Assembly (NCBI RefSeq): GCF_015751045.1 | Contig: NZ_BNJW01000012.1 | Coordinates: 21,689 to 85,688, forward strand | DNA from: Enterococcus lactis | Lineage (GTDB): Bacteria; Bacillota; Bacilli; Lactobacillales; Enterococcaceae | Direction of reading: 5' to 3' | DNA length: 64,000 nucleotides | Part shown: positions 9,734-19,352 of the stretch, piece by piece | Layout: each line of letters begins with the position of its first letter | Position numbering within the stretch: the stretch's first letter is position 1 | The notes under the pieces: model-generated | The model's database searches: none | Told to the model about the DNA's origin: nothing | What the model saw: the letters and a program-made list of their open reading frames with translations, nothing else | Program-made: the position numbers and the translations under genes

Positions 9734-9967
9734 CGAAATGTCAATGAAAGAGCGAGTAAGTTTTTGAAACTTTACAAGAGAGGATCATCGAGGCTGAAAA
9801 TGATCCAAAGTTTCATTAGCCCAAAGACACTCTGGAGATGGACGAGTGAAAAGCCGTCCCGCGTACGAGCGTTATTCGTAAGAGGAAAGAGAAATCTTTC
9901 AAAATTAGGTGGTACCGTGTATGAATTTCATTCACCCTTGTTCATGATGAACAAGGGTGATTTTTTT
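9734..9967 (+). promoter_or_regulatory. T-box leader controlling hisS-aspS
   Basis: tRNA-sensing riboswitch. The T-box core AGGTGGTACCGTGTA lies at 9907-9921, ahead of a 14-bp terminator stem (9932-9945 with 9947-9960) and a T run. Stem I starts near 9749 (AGAG pairing with CTCT 9830-9833) and carries the AGTA loop-E motif at 9755-9758. The opposite side reads AAAGACACTCT at 9823-9833, placing GAC (Asp, 9826-9828) overlapping CAC (His, 9828-9830) in the specifier position. An apical helix is formed by GGATCAT and ATGATCC. Uncharged tRNA would stabilise the antiterminator and let transcription reach the two synthetase genes. Which codon is read is inference. Confidence 0.88.
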
Positions 9968-9998
9968 ATTTACATAGCTAAGAAAGGGAGAGAAAACT

Positions 9999-11291
9999 AT
10001 GAGTTTCCAAAGACCAAAAGGAACAAATGATATTTTGCCAGGCGAATCAGAAAAATGGCAGTTTGTCGAAGAAACAGCACGTTTATTGTTCAGAGATTAT
10101 CAGTATAATGAAATGCGTACACCGATTTTTGAACATTATGAAGTGATATCCCGCAGTGTAGGTGATACGACGGATATCGTTTCAAAAGAGATGTATGATT
10201 TTTATGACAAAGGGGAACGTCATGTGACGCTTCGACCAGAAGGTACAGCGCCAATCGTTCGTTCTTTTGTTGAGCATAAATTATTCGGTCCAGAGTATGC
10301 AAAACCGTTCAAAACTTTTTATATGGGACCAATGTTTCGCTACGAACGTCCGCAAAAAGGACGGTTACGTCAATTCCATCAGATCGGAGTAGAAGCATTT
10401 GGATCAGAGAATCCTGCAACAGATGTGGAGAGCATGGTGATGGCACTCGATTTCTTCAAACAGTTGGGAATCACGCAAATCCGTCTAGTCATCAATTCAT
10501 TGGGTGATAAAGACACACGTCAAGCCTATCGTCAAGCATTAATCGATTATCTTTTACCTTTTGAAGCAGAGTTGAGTGAAGACTCTAAACGCCGTCTTCA
10601 CGAAAATCCATTGCGTGTGTTGGATAGTAAGGACAAACGAGATCAAAAATTTGTAGCAGATGCGCCATCTATCTTAGATTATTTAAGCGAACCTGCTCAA
10701 AAACATTTTGATACCGTTGTTTCCATGCTGGATGCATTGGCTGTTCCTTATGAAATCGACAGTAACATGGTTCGCGGATTAGATTACTATACGCATACGA
10801 TTTTTGAAATCATGAGTGACGCACCGAAAATGGGGGCACAAGCAACGATTTGCGCAGGCGGACGTTATGACAATCTAGTGGAAGAACTGGGTGGTCCTTC
10901 AACACCTGGCTTTGGATTTGCAATAGGTATCGAGCGATTACTCTTGACTATGGAGGCAGAGGAAGTAGTTATCCCTGCATTTAATGAGTTAGATGCTTAT
11001 GTGGTCGCACTCGGAGACGAAACAAATATCGAAGCATTGAAAGTGGTCCAAGCGATTCGAAACTTCGGTTTTTCAGCTGACCGCGACTTCATGAACCGTA
11101 AAGCAAAAGCACAATTTAAGACAGCAGATAAAGCGAATGCCAAATTAGTATTGGTGATCGGTGAAGATGAGCTTGCTAGCCAAACGATCAATGTCAAAGC
11201 AATGGCAAGCCGAAAAGAAAAAAGTTTTCCATTAGAAGAAATATATGAGCATTTTGATGAAGTCTATGATGAAATGACTTTATTCGAGTAG
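9999..11291 (+). CDS. hisS: Histidyl-tRNA synthetase
   Basis: Class II aminoacyl-tRNA synthetase charging tRNA-His; 430 residues. It has motif 1 around [10 protein letters not shown], the motif 2 stretch [17 protein letters not shown], the histidine-specific [11 protein letters not shown] segment and motif 3 [11 protein letters not shown], then an anticodon-binding domain. The start has AAGGGAG upstream and lies 32 bases after the T-box terminator. aspS follows after 13 bases in the same transcript. Confidence 0.98.
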   Translation: MSFQRPKGTNDILPGESEKWQFVEETARLLFRDYQYNEMRTPIFEHYEVISRSVGDTTDIVSKEMYDFYDKGERHVTLRPEGTAPIVRSFVEHKLFGPEYAKPFKTFYMGPMFRYERPQKGRLRQFHQIGVEAFGSENPATDVESMVMALDFFKQLGITQIRLVINSLGDKDTRQAYRQALIDYLLPFEAELSEDSKRRLHENPLRVLDSKDKRDQKFVADAPSILDYLSEPAQKHFDTVVSMLDALAVPYEIDSNMVRGLDYYTHTIFEIMSDAPKMGAQATICAGGRYDNLVEELGGPSTPGFGFAIGIERLLLTMEAEEVVIPAFNELDAYVVALGDETNIEALKVVQAIRNFGFSADRDFMNRKAKAQFKTADKANAKLVLVIGEDELASQTINVKAMASRKEKSFPLEEIYEHFDEVYDEMTLFE

Positions 11292-11304
11292 GAGGAAAAA
11301 AGAA

Positions 11305-13074
11305 ATGGCACAAAGAACGATTTATTGCGGATTAGTTTCCGAACAACAATTAGAACAAACAGTTACATTAAAAGGATGGGTACAAAAAAGACGAGACCTT
11401 GGGGGAGTAATCTTTATCGATCTACGTGATCGCGAAGGAATCGTTCAAATCGTCTTCAATCCTGAAATCAACAAAGAAGCATGGGAAATCGCAGATAAAT
11501 GCCGCAGTGAATACGTGATCGAAGTAACTGGGGTAGTCAGAAGACGCGGTGAAAATGCAGTAAATCCTAAAATGGCCACTGGTGAATTTGAAGTGATTGC
11601 AAGTGAAATCGTGATTTTGAATCAAGCAAAAACACCGCCATTTCAAATTGAAGATGATCAAGCAATCAGTGACGAAATACGTTTGAAATATCGTTATTTG
11701 GATCTGCGACGTCCCAAAATGACTAAAAACATCAAATTGAGAAATGCGACAACAAAAGCGATTCGTCATTATTTAGACGATAATGACTTTCTAGATATTG
11801 AAACACCTTACCTAGGAAAATCTACACCAGAAGGCGCAAGAGACTATTTAGTTCCTTCACGTGTCCATGCTGGACATTTCTATGCGTTGCCGCAATCTCC
11901 TCAACTGTTCAAACAATTGCTGATGAATGCTGGGTTCGACCGTTATTATCAAATCGTTCGTTGTTTCCGTGACGAAGATTTACGTGGAGATCGTCAGCCT
12001 GAATTTACGCAAGTAGATATTGAAACAACGTTCCTAACAGCAGAAGAAATCCAAACCTACACAGAGGGATTGATTGCGAAGGTAATGAAAGAAGTTCGCG
12101 GCATCGAAGTCGCATTGCCATTTCCCCGTATGACCTATGATGAAGCAATGGCTCGCTACGGCAGCGACAAACCGGATACACGTTTTGAAATGGAATTGAT
12201 CGATCTAAGCGAAACAGTCAAAGAAGTAGAATTCAAAGTCTTCCAAATGGCTCTTGAAAACGGCGGAGTCGTGAAAGCATTGAATGCGAAGGGCGCTGCA
12301 GATCGCTACTCACGAAAAGATATGGATCAGTTAGGACAATATGTAGGGCAATTCGGAGCTAAGGGACTTGCATGGCTGAAAGTGGAAGAAGACGGTTTGA
12401 AAGGCCCGATTGCTAAATTCATGGGAGAAGCAACAGAAGCAATCATCAAAGCAACAGATGCAGAACCAGGTGACTTGCTGATGTTTGGCGCAGATAAAAG
12501 TGAAATCGTCGCTGCTGCATTAGGGGCTATCCGAACACGTTTAGGAAAAGAATTAGGACTAATCGATGAATCCAAATTCAATTTCTTATGGGTAACTGAT
12601 TGGCCTCAATTTGAATTTTCAGAAGAAGAAGGACGATATGTCTCTGCTCACCATCCATTCACGATGCCAAAAGCAGAAGATATCCCATTACTGGCTGAAG
12701 ACCCTGCAAAAGTCTATGCAGAAGCTTATGATATCGTCTTGAACGGTTATGAACTAGGTGGAGGTTCTATCCGGATCCATACTCGGGAACTTCAAGAAAA
12801 AGTGTTGAAAACTTTAGGCTTTACAAAAGAACAAATGGAAGAACAATTTGGTTTCTTGCTAACAGCTTTAGATTACGGATTCCCTCCACATGGCGGCATT
12901 GCATTAGGATTGGATCGTTTTGCAATGTTATTAGCAGGGGAAGACAATATTCGTGAAGTCATTGCCTTTCCTAAAAACGGAAAAGCAGCCGATGTGATGA
13001 GTGATGCACCAAGTATGGTTTCACCTTTACAATTGTTCGAATTGAATATTGATGTAACCAATATAGAAGAATAG
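11305..13074 (+). CDS. aspS: Aspartyl-tRNA synthetase
   Basis: Class IIb synthetase, 589 residues, the length of the bacterial type. It has an N-terminal OB-fold anticodon domain (about 1-110), motif 2 [16 protein letters not shown], the bacterial GAD insertion (about 290-420) and motif 3 with [18 protein letters not shown] precedes ATG 11305. Co-transcribed with hisS under the T-box. Whether tRNA charging is discriminating or also covers Asn was not assessed. Confidence 0.98.
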   Translation: MAQRTIYCGLVSEQQLEQTVTLKGWVQKRRDLGGVIFIDLRDREGIVQIVFNPEINKEAWEIADKCRSEYVIEVTGVVRRRGENAVNPKMATGEFEVIASEIVILNQAKTPPFQIEDDQAISDEIRLKYRYLDLRRPKMTKNIKLRNATTKAIRHYLDDNDFLDIETPYLGKSTPEGARDYLVPSRVHAGHFYALPQSPQLFKQLLMNAGFDRYYQIVRCFRDEDLRGDRQPEFTQVDIETTFLTAEEIQTYTEGLIAKVMKEVRGIEVALPFPRMTYDEAMARYGSDKPDTRFEMELIDLSETVKEVEFKVFQMALENGGVVKALNAKGAADRYSRKDMDQLGQYVGQFGAKGLAWLKVEEDGLKGPIAKFMGEATEAIIKATDAEPGDLLMFGADKSEIVAAALGAIRTRLGKELGLIDESKFNFLWVTDWPQFEFSEEEGRYVSAHHPFTMPKAEDIPLLAEDPAKVYAEAYDIVLNGYELGGGSIRIHTRELQEKVLKTLGFTKEQMEEQFGFLLTALDYGFPPHGGIALGLDRFAMLLAGEDNIREVIAFPKNGKAADVMSDAPSMVSPLQLFELNIDVTNIEE

Positions 13075-13123
13075 CCGATAAAAAGGCAAAAAGGATTTGT
13101 CGAATCTGCTTCTTTTGGCAACC

Positions 13124-13151
13124 TTGATTTAATTGAAAAACACTTTATAAT
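13124..13151 (+). promoter_or_regulatory. Promoter of the YitT-family gene
   Basis: TTGATT (13124-13129), 16-base spacer, TATAAT (13146-13151), 31 bases before the start codon. Confidence 0.65.
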
Positions 13152-13182
13152 GAAGCCATAACATATAAAGCGGGGCTTTTCC

Positions 13183-14058
13183 ATGAAAAAAACATTCGAA
13201 AATTGGGCTTACCATGATTACACGACCAAACTTTCGGTATCAATCGTTTATGCGTTGATCGCATCTGTCGCATTGAATTTCTTTTATCAACCAGGACATA
13301 TTTATTCAAGTGGTATTACTGGCCTGGCTCAGATTTTGACGACTTTGTCAAAATCACTGATAGGGTTCGAGGTGCCGGTATCAACCACTTTGTATTTACT
13401 GAATATACCTTTGTTCGTCTTGGCGTGGTTCAAAATCGGGAAGAAGTTTACAATTTTCACTTTTATCACAGTCACTTTGACCTCCCTTTGTATCCATATT
13501 TTACCGGAAACAGTCTTATCTACCGATCCAATCATTTGTGCGTTGTTTGGTGGGGCTGTGATGGGACTAGGGATTGGGCTAGCGTTGAGAAATGGCCTAT
13601 CATCGGGTGGTCTAGATATCGTGAGTATCACGATTCGTAAAAAAACAGGAAAGTCGATTGGTTCTATCTCGATCTACTTCAATGCATTGATCGTTTTTGT
13701 TGCTGGGATTCTATTTGGCTGGCAATATATGTTTTACAGTACGTTGTCTATTTTCGTCAGTGGAAAAGTAACTGATGTCGTTTATACTAAACAAAAGAAA
13801 ATGCAGGTAATGATCGTAACGAAACATCCAGAAAAAGTAGTGAATGAAATCCAAAACTGTATGCGTAGAGGAATCACGATCATCAATGAAGCAGAAGGTG
13901 CTTATAAACATGATAAGCAGACAGTATTGATGACGATCGTTACACGTTACGAACTGCCTCTACTCAGAGAAGCGATGAAAGCTTCTGATCCGCAAGCTTT
14001 TGTAAGTATCGCGGAAAATGTCCAGATACTTGGGCGTTTCTACGAGGATGGCATTTAG
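13183..14058 (+). CDS. YitT family membrane protein (DUF161/DUF2179)
   Basis: Integral membrane protein of 291 residues. The N-terminal two thirds hold about five or six hydrophobic segments with Gly-rich turns (GHIYSSGITGLAQ, GLGIGLALRNGLSSGGLDI), typical of YitT. A soluble C-terminal DUF2179 domain (about 205-290, MQVMIVTKHPEKVV) has an ACT-like look. The substrate and role of this family are not established. Transcribed alone from its own promoter and closed by a terminator. Confidence 0.85.
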   Translation: MKKTFENWAYHDYTTKLSVSIVYALIASVALNFFYQPGHIYSSGITGLAQILTTLSKSLIGFEVPVSTTLYLLNIPLFVLAWFKIGKKFTIFTFITVTLTSLCIHILPETVLSTDPIICALFGGAVMGLGIGLALRNGLSSGGLDIVSITIRKKTGKSIGSISIYFNALIVFVAGILFGWQYMFYSTLSIFVSGKVTDVVYTKQKKMQVMIVTKHPEKVVNEIQNCMRRGITIINEAEGAYKHDKQTVLMTIVTRYELPLLREAMKASDPQAFVSIAENVQILGRFYEDGI

Positions 14059-14088
14059 ATCGAGTTTGACAAAAATTCATGAAATACT

Positions 14089-14124
14089 ACTGTAGACAGA
14101 CATTCGTTTGTCTGCAGTTTTTTT
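14089..14124 (+). terminator. Terminator after the YitT-family gene
   Basis: A 12-bp stem (14089-14100 with 14107-14118) is followed by a T run. Confidence 0.85.
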
Positions 14125-14324
14125 CTACCAAAGGACGGGTCAGCAAATAGAAACTACTTTTTTATTTGAAATTTTCTTAAAGTTGAAAAAAAGCATGTTT
14201 ATTTTTTAAAATTTATGGGATGATAGAAAAAAATAGTAGAGAAAGGACACGATTCTACTTGCTATTTTCACTTAATACCCGTATATTACGAATGAAAAAA
14301 GTTTATGAAAAGTTGGAATATTGA

Positions 14325-16208
14325 ATGGAAAAACAAAAAAGGTTAAAAAACAGCCGCTACATCACTGGGTTTGATGGGCTCCGTTCATTAGCTGTGGTTG
14401 GTGTTATCTTCTATCACCTTCTGCCAACTAGTATGAAAGGCGGCTATTTGGGCGTTCCGATTTTTTTCGTCGTATCTGGTTATCTGATCACGGATCTGCT
14501 AAGGCAGGAATGGGAACAAAATGGAAAAATCAATATTTGGCAATTTTATGTCAGAAGAATGAAGAGACTCTATCCGGCACTCGTTTTTATGCTTGTTACA
14601 GCTTCGGCTTATATCACCTTGTTCCAGCGAGGATTGTTGAATAATCTTCGAGGAGTTGTCGTCAGCAGCTTACTGTATGTCAACAATTGGTGGCAAATCA
14701 ATAACGGTTTATCTTATTTCGACCGATTTGCTAATGAATCACCGTTTACACATATCTGGTCTTTAGCGGTAGAAGGTCAAAACTATTTGGTTTGGCCAAT
14801 CTTGTTTGTATTGTTGATGGTATTTGTTCGTAAAAGAAAATGGATCTTTTATACCGTGTTAGGTACATCTTTCCTCTCTGCGATCTTGATGATGATTTTG
14901 TATACACCAGGGGGCGATCCAACCCGTGTTTATTATGGAACGGACACCCGGCTGTTTTCTATATGGTTGGGAAGTGCGCTCGCTTTTGTTTGGCCAAGTA
15001 CTCGTTTGAAGAAAAACATCCCGAAACAAGCAAAAAGTATCCTGAATATCGCTGGAGGAATCTCACTGCTGGCACTGATTCTTTGCTTCTTCTTTTTAGA
15101 TGATCATTACAATTTCATCTATTATGGAGGGATGCTCCTAGTGAGTCTGTTATGCGTAGTACTAGTTGCAGTGACAGCACATCCTGGAGCAAGCTTGAAT
15201 CGTTGGCTGACAAATCCAGTATTTACTTGGATTGGCAAACGAAGCTACGGGATTTATCTGTATCAGTTTCCAGTTATGATTTTTTATGAAGCAAAAGTGA
15301 CTGATATTGCTGATCATGTTCTGTTCCATACTTTAGTGGAAATTACATTGATTTTAATCATCAGTGAACTTTCTTATCGATATGTGGAACGTCCGCTAGC
15401 ACGTTTTGACTATGGTCGTACATTCCAAGTGATGAAAGGATGGTTCAGCAAACCGATCATCAGTAAGAGCAAACCATGGGTCGTTCCAGGCACATTACTT
15501 GTAGCAATTGCATTCGTTGGTTTCGTTACGGCACCGAAAAATGCTGTAACGGCCGATCAAAAACAATTGCAGGCAAAGATCGCTGAAAGTAAAAAATTAG
15601 CAGAAGAAACCAGAAACAATTCAGAAAATACCACTAGTTCAGTTGACCAAGCGATTCTTGATAAGTACGAGTTGTCTAAGGCCCAAGGAAACAAGGCACA
15701 AAAATTAGAGCTAACGGCATTTGGTGATTCAGTTATGCTAGATGCTGCAACTGATCTACAAGAGCTTTATCCAAAAGTAGTGGTAGATGGCGATGTGGGG
15801 CGACAATTATACGCCAGTGTACCGTATATTGAAAAATTAAAGGAACAAGATTTATTGAAAGACACTGTTCTAATTGGATTAGGAACGAATGGCTCATTCT
15901 CTGAAGCTCAGTTTGATAGCGTGATGGATGCAATCGGTGATCGAAAAGTATACTGGGTCAATGTCCGAGTACCGACGAAACGTTGGCAAAATGACGTGAA
16001 TGCGATGCTTGAACAGATGACGAAAAAATACGACAATATGACGCTGATTGATTGGTATAGCTACAGTAATGACCATAGTGACTGGTTTTATGATGATCAA
16101 GTCCATCCAAATCCTGAAGGGATGACACATTACATTCACTTAGTCAGTGAAGCCTTGCTAGGAGGAAGTTCAAGTACGAACAGCAGCGAGACAAACGTAT
16201 CAGAATAA
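14325..16208 (+). CDS. oatA: Peptidoglycan O-acetyltransferase, OatA type
   Basis: Two-part envelope enzyme of 627 residues. The membrane acyltransferase-3 domain (about 10-365, ten or so hydrophobic segments) has FDGLRSLAVVGVIFYH and GGYLGVPIFFVVSGYLITD. The extracellular C-terminal SGNH domain has the nucleophile in FGDSVML (Ser469) and the DxxH pair Asp591/His594 in DQVHPN. OatA proteins acetylate muramic acid at O-6 and give lysozyme resistance in Gram-positive cocci. The linker (about 405-460) is low-complexity and charged. Monocistronic. A different acetylated wall polymer as acceptor cannot be excluded. Confidence 0.88.
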   Translation: MEKQKRLKNSRYITGFDGLRSLAVVGVIFYHLLPTSMKGGYLGVPIFFVVSGYLITDLLRQEWEQNGKINIWQFYVRRMKRLYPALVFMLVTASAYITLFQRGLLNNLRGVVVSSLLYVNNWWQINNGLSYFDRFANESPFTHIWSLAVEGQNYLVWPILFVLLMVFVRKRKWIFYTVLGTSFLSAILMMILYTPGGDPTRVYYGTDTRLFSIWLGSALAFVWPSTRLKKNIPKQAKSILNIAGGISLLALILCFFFLDDHYNFIYYGGMLLVSLLCVVLVAVTAHPGASLNRWLTNPVFTWIGKRSYGIYLYQFPVMIFYEAKVTDIADHVLFHTLVEITLILIISELSYRYVERPLARFDYGRTFQVMKGWFSKPIISKSKPWVVPGTLLVAIAFVGFVTAPKNAVTADQKQLQAKIAESKKLAEETRNNSENTTSSVDQAILDKYELSKAQGNKAQKLELTAFGDSVMLDAATDLQELYPKVVVDGDVGRQLYASVPYIEKLKEQDLLKDTVLIGLGTNGSFSEAQFDSVMDAIGDRKVYWVNVRVPTKRWQNDVNAMLEQMTKKYDNMTLIDWYSYSNDHSDWFYDDQVHPNPEGMTHYIHLVSEALLGGSSSTNSSETNVSE

Positions 16209-16220
16209 TAGCTACAAAAA

Positions 16221-16260
16221 ACTTCAGGCAAAAACAGTTGTTTTTGCCTGAAGTTTTTTT
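16221..16260 (+). terminator. Terminator after oatA
   Basis: A perfect 15-bp stem (16221-16235 with 16240-16254), four-base loop and T run. Confidence 0.95.
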
Positions 16261-16276
16261 ATCGTGTTTTTAACAG

Positions 16277-16561
16277 TTATCTATTTTCAGGAAGCAAAAC
16301 GGTTGAGTGTGTCTTCAAATAATGTTCTTTTTGTTTTCGGGTGAGTTTTTTGAATGCAGCTTCTGCTTTTGTTGCTTCGCTTCTTGAAGAAAATACTTCT
16401 GCATGGATCATCTTAACAGGTCTTCTTTTTTGAAGACGTGTATATTTAGCGCCAGTACCATTGTTATGTTCCCCTAGTCTCCTAGAAAGGTCTGTTGTGT
16501 ACCCACCGTAAAATGTCTGATCTTTACAGAATAATACGTAAAAATAATGTTTATTTGCCAT
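16277..16561 (-). CDS. GIY-YIG nuclease family protein (UPF0213/YazA)
   Basis: Small single-domain GIY-YIG protein of 94 residues. It has HYFYVLFCKDQTFYGGYT, with YV and GGYT as the GIY-YIG equivalents, and the catalytic-type Arg in LSRRLGEHN. YazA-like proteins of this size have no settled function. The chosen ATG at 16561 lies inside the end of the preceding methyltransferase gene (11-base overlap), giving the expected size; a longer 108-codon version has no ribosome site. The overlap repeats the yabB-yazA pairing of B. subtilis. Confidence 0.88.
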   Translation of the reverse strand: MANKHYFYVLFCKDQTFYGGYTTDLSRRLGEHNNGTGAKYTRLQKRRPVKMIHAEVFSSRSEATKAEAAFKKLTRKQKEHYLKTHSTVLLPENR

Positions 16562-17285
16562 AGAGCATCTCATGAATCTCTGCTGTGTATTCCCCGTCTG
16601 CATCGTAAGTGATCAATGGCGGAGCGACTTTGAATCCATCTAATTTACCATCTTTGATTCCTTCAACTAACAAAATATTTGCCTCTTTTCCAGCTTTTGG
16701 GTAAACAAATTGGATCCGTTTAGGTGCAATCCGATGATTTTGCATAATTTGGATGATCTCTAAGAATCGTTCAGGTCGATGGACCATAGCGAAACGCCCA
16801 TTTGTTTTTAGTAACTTACTTGAATTGTCGATCACTTCTTCTAATGTTGTATGGATTTCATGACGGGCGATTGCTAGGTGTTTATTAGGGTTCGTTTTAT
16901 TTGTTGGCAGCCCTTTGAAATAAGGTGGATTGCAGACGACTAAGTCACAAGAATTATGCCGAACGACGGATAAGCTGTCTTTCAGATCGATGGTGTGGAC
17001 TGTCATCTGTTCATCTAGATGGTTCAGCGCGATGCTGCGTCTTGCCATGTCTGCTAGGCGAGGCTGAAGTTCGATAGCATCAATAGCTGCTTGAGTTCGT
17101 TTGCTTAAAAACAGGCCAACTGCACCATTACCTGCGCAAAGGTCAACAATCTGTCCTTTTTTAGGCACACGAGAGAAATGAGCAAGTAGCACAGCATCTA
17201 AAGAAAAAGAAAATACTTGGGAACTTTGGATAATTTTGATATCTTCTGCGTATAATTGGTCGATTCGTTCGTCTTCGTGAAGCAT
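16551..17285 (-). CDS. tRNA1(Val) A37 N6-methyltransferase family protein (YabB/TrmN6)
   Basis: SAM-dependent methyltransferase of 244 residues. Motif I is VDLCAGNGAVGLFLS (about 47-61). The amino-methyltransferase signature NPPY appears as VVCNPPYFKG (about 120-129), indicating N6-adenine chemistry on a nucleic acid. The family methylates A37 of tRNA1-Val in E. coli; the tRNA target in Firmicutes is less certain. GGAGGG precedes the start. First gene of a two-gene minus-strand operon. Confidence 0.88.
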   Translation of the reverse strand: MLHEDERIDQLYAEDIKIIQSSQVFSFSLDAVLLAHFSRVPKKGQIVDLCAGNGAVGLFLSKRTQAAIDAIELQPRLADMARRSIALNHLDEQMTVHTIDLKDSLSVVRHNSCDLVVCNPPYFKGLPTNKTNPNKHLAIARHEIHTTLEEVIDNSSKLLKTNGRFAMVHRPERFLEIIQIMQNHRIAPKRIQFVYPKAGKEANILLVEGIKDGKLDGFKVAPPLITYDADGEYTAEIHEMLYGK

Positions 17286-17320
17286 GGATTCCCTCCAAAA
17301 TGAAAAAAATAGTCGTTTGT

Positions 17321-17349
17321 ATTATACTATTTTTATTAAAAAGAACCAA
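17321..17349 (-). promoter_or_regulatory. Promoter of the methyltransferase/GIY-YIG operon
   Basis: On the minus strand, TTGGTT (17344-17349), 17-base spacer, TATAAT (17321-17326). Confidence 0.5.
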
Positions 17350-17413
17350 GGTGGCTTGTCAAACCTCTGTTTTTTATGCATACTATGACCATAAGAAGGG
17401 AAAGGAAGAGACT

Positions 17414-18037
17414 ATGTTTTATCGATTTATGCGAGGGGTAGTTCGAGTACTATTAGCTTTAGTCAATGGAAATGCCCGTTATGAGAATAAAGAAGTATTA
17501 CCGCAAGATGAGAATTACATACTAGTTGCCCCCCATCGTACTTGGTGGGACCCATTATATCTAGCGGTAGCTGCAGCACCGAAGGAATTCAGCTTTATGG
17601 CAAAAGAAGAACTGTTCAAAAATCCGGTTCTGCGATTTATATTAACTCGATCCAATGCTTTTCCAGTTAAAAGAGAGAATCCAGGACCAAGTGTCATTAA
17701 AACACCTGTAAAGATTTTAAAATCGACAAATTTGAGTTTAATCATGTTCCCCAGTGGGACAAGGCATGCTACAGAACTTAAAGGCGGGATGGCGTTGATT
17801 TCCAGAATGTCTAAAGCGAAAATCGTGCCAGCCGTATACCAAGGTCCGCTGACACTTGGGGATTTGTTCAAGCGTAAGAGAGTGACAGTGCGTTTCGGTG
17901 AACCAATCGACCTATCAGATATCAAGAAAACGGATAAAGAAGGAATGGCGGAGATCGAACGACGAACACAAGCGGCTTTTGATAAATTGGACAAAGAAGT
18001 GAACCCAGATTTCAAATATGAAATCAAAAAAAAATAA
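17414..18037 (+). CDS. plsC: 1-acyl-sn-glycerol-3-phosphate acyltransferase
   Basis: Membrane-associated acyltransferase making phosphatidic acid from lysophosphatidic acid; 207 residues. The HX4D motif is HRTWWD (41-46). The glycerol-phosphate binding motif is MFPSGTRH, with Ser in place of the common Glu, a variation seen in Firmicutes PlsC. A hydrophobic N terminus anchors it. ATG 17414 is preferred over an in-frame start at 17300 because AAAGGAAGAG precedes it and the extension is not family-like. Divergent from the methyltransferase gene. Confidence 0.9.
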   Translation: MFYRFMRGVVRVLLALVNGNARYENKEVLPQDENYILVAPHRTWWDPLYLAVAAAPKEFSFMAKEELFKNPVLRFILTRSNAFPVKRENPGPSVIKTPVKILKSTNLSLIMFPSGTRHATELKGGMALISRMSKAKIVPAVYQGPLTLGDLFKRKRVTVRFGEPIDLSDIKKTDKEGMAEIERRTQAAFDKLDKEVNPDFKYEIKKK

Positions 18038-18105
18038 AGTGATAAGTTTAGGAGTGGGCGGTCTTTTTGAATCTCCTGTTCTGTTCAGACTTTTCGATGA
18101 AAAAC

Positions 18106-18136
18106 GAGGGAGAGACGTCAAGTCTGCCCTCTTTTT
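18106..18136 (+). terminator. Terminator after plsC
   Basis: GAGGG-AGAC pairs with GTCT-CCCTC around a short loop, followed by a T run. The stem is interrupted by one unpaired base. Confidence 0.7.
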
Positions 18137-18164
18137 GCTTTCCAACGTGCAAAATAGAAGACGG

Positions 18165-18194
18165 GTGTCATGTAATGGATCAAAGTGTTATAAT
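18165..18194 (+). promoter_or_regulatory. Promoter of the sbcD operon
   Basis: Extended -10 TGTTATAAT (TATAAT at 18189-18194) with a weak GTGTCA -35 18 bases upstream. Confidence 0.55.
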
Positions 18195-18224
18195 GATTAG
18201 AAGGACATTTTTTGGGGTGATTGG

Positions 18225-19346
18225 ATGCGTTTTTTACATACAGCCGATTGGCATATCGGAAAAAAACTACAAGGTTATGACTTGATTGAAGACCAACGTC
18301 ATGTATTATCTTCTATACTGAATATCGCGAAAGAAGAAAAAGTAGAGGCAATCGTGATTGCAGGAGACTTATATGATAGGAGTGTGCCGGCTGTCGATGC
18401 CGTAGCATTATACAATGAATTGATGGTTGATTGGAATTTAAAGGAAAGAATCCCAATTTTTGCTATATCAGGAAATCACGATAGCAGTACGCGACTTTCA
18501 GCTGGTACGCCATGGTTCAGTTATTCGAACTATTTTTTGCGAACGCAGCTAGCAGAAGCTTTCGAACCAGTCGAGTTTAACAACATACAATTTTTCTTTC
18601 TTCCTTACTTTGAACCAATTGCAGCCAGATTATATTTTGAAGATGACAGTATCCGCACGATCCAGCAAGCGGTAGCAAAAGTGATAGATAAAATGGAAGA
18701 GCTGTTCGATTCAGGGAAAAAACACGTATTGATTAGCCATTTTTTTGTAATGGGAAGTGTAAAATCTGATTCGGAAACGAAAATCGAAGTAGGGGGTCTG
18801 GATTCGATCCCAGGCGAACTGCTTGCACCGTTTGATTATGTAGCACTAGGACATTTGCATAATCAAGCTGCTTTAAGGCAAGATAATGCTCGCTACAGTG
18901 GCTCGCCGTTGAAATTTTCTCTATCTGAGATCAACCAGAAAAAAGGCGTATGGATCGTTGATCTGGCAACAGACCTAGAGTTGAATTTTAGGGAGATCGA
19001 ACCACTGCATGATATTGAAGAAATAACAGCAAGTTTTAAAGAATTGTTGGATCCTGCCTTCTATCAGTCCGTCAATCGGGAGAATTATATCCATATCTAT
19101 CTCACGGACAGAACGATCATCCCGAATATGATGAACCAGCTTCGGCAAATATATCCACGTATTTTGGGGATTGAACGGGCAAACGGCCGAGCAGAACAAA
19201 CAAAGCGCAAACGAAAAGTACTAGAAATGAAAGATCCTCAAAAATTAGCAGAAGCATTTTTTAGTGAAATGACGGAAGAACAGCTAACGGCAAACCAAGA
19301 AAAATGGCTCGGAGAAACGTTGCAAGAAATCATGGAAATGGAATGA
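18225..19346 (+). CDS. sbcD: Nuclease subunit SbcD (Mre11 type)
   Basis: Mn-dependent metallophosphoesterase subunit of the SbcCD double-strand-break and hairpin nuclease; 373 residues. Metal-binding motifs in order are HTADWHIG (4-11), AGDLYDR (about 46-52), GNHDSS (about 86-91), SHFF and GHLHNQ (about 206-211). The C-terminal region (after about 270) is the DNA-capping and SbcC-binding part. GGGGTGATT precedes ATG 18225. sbcC begins 6 bases after its stop. Confidence 0.96.
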   Translation: MRFLHTADWHIGKKLQGYDLIEDQRHVLSSILNIAKEEKVEAIVIAGDLYDRSVPAVDAVALYNELMVDWNLKERIPIFAISGNHDSSTRLSAGTPWFSYSNYFLRTQLAEAFEPVEFNNIQFFFLPYFEPIAARLYFEDDSIRTIQQAVAKVIDKMEELFDSGKKHVLISHFFVMGSVKSDSETKIEVGGLDSIPGELLAPFDYVALGHLHNQAALRQDNARYSGSPLKFSLSEINQKKGVWIVDLATDLELNFREIEPLHDIEEITASFKELLDPAFYQSVNRENYIHIYLTDRTIIPNMMNQLRQIYPRILGIERANGRAEQTKRKRKVLEMKDPQKLAEAFFSEMTEEQLTANQEKWLGETLQEIMEME

Positions 19347-19352
19347 TCAAGA

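Noticed and set aside
9764..10030. 88-codon plus-strand frame before hisS
   Set aside because: It runs through the T-box antiterminator and terminator, so it is not a gene.
17515..18027. 170-codon minus-strand open frame
   Set aside because: It is antisense to plsC, whose HX4D and FPSGTR motifs are clear; no ribosome site and no family resemblance.
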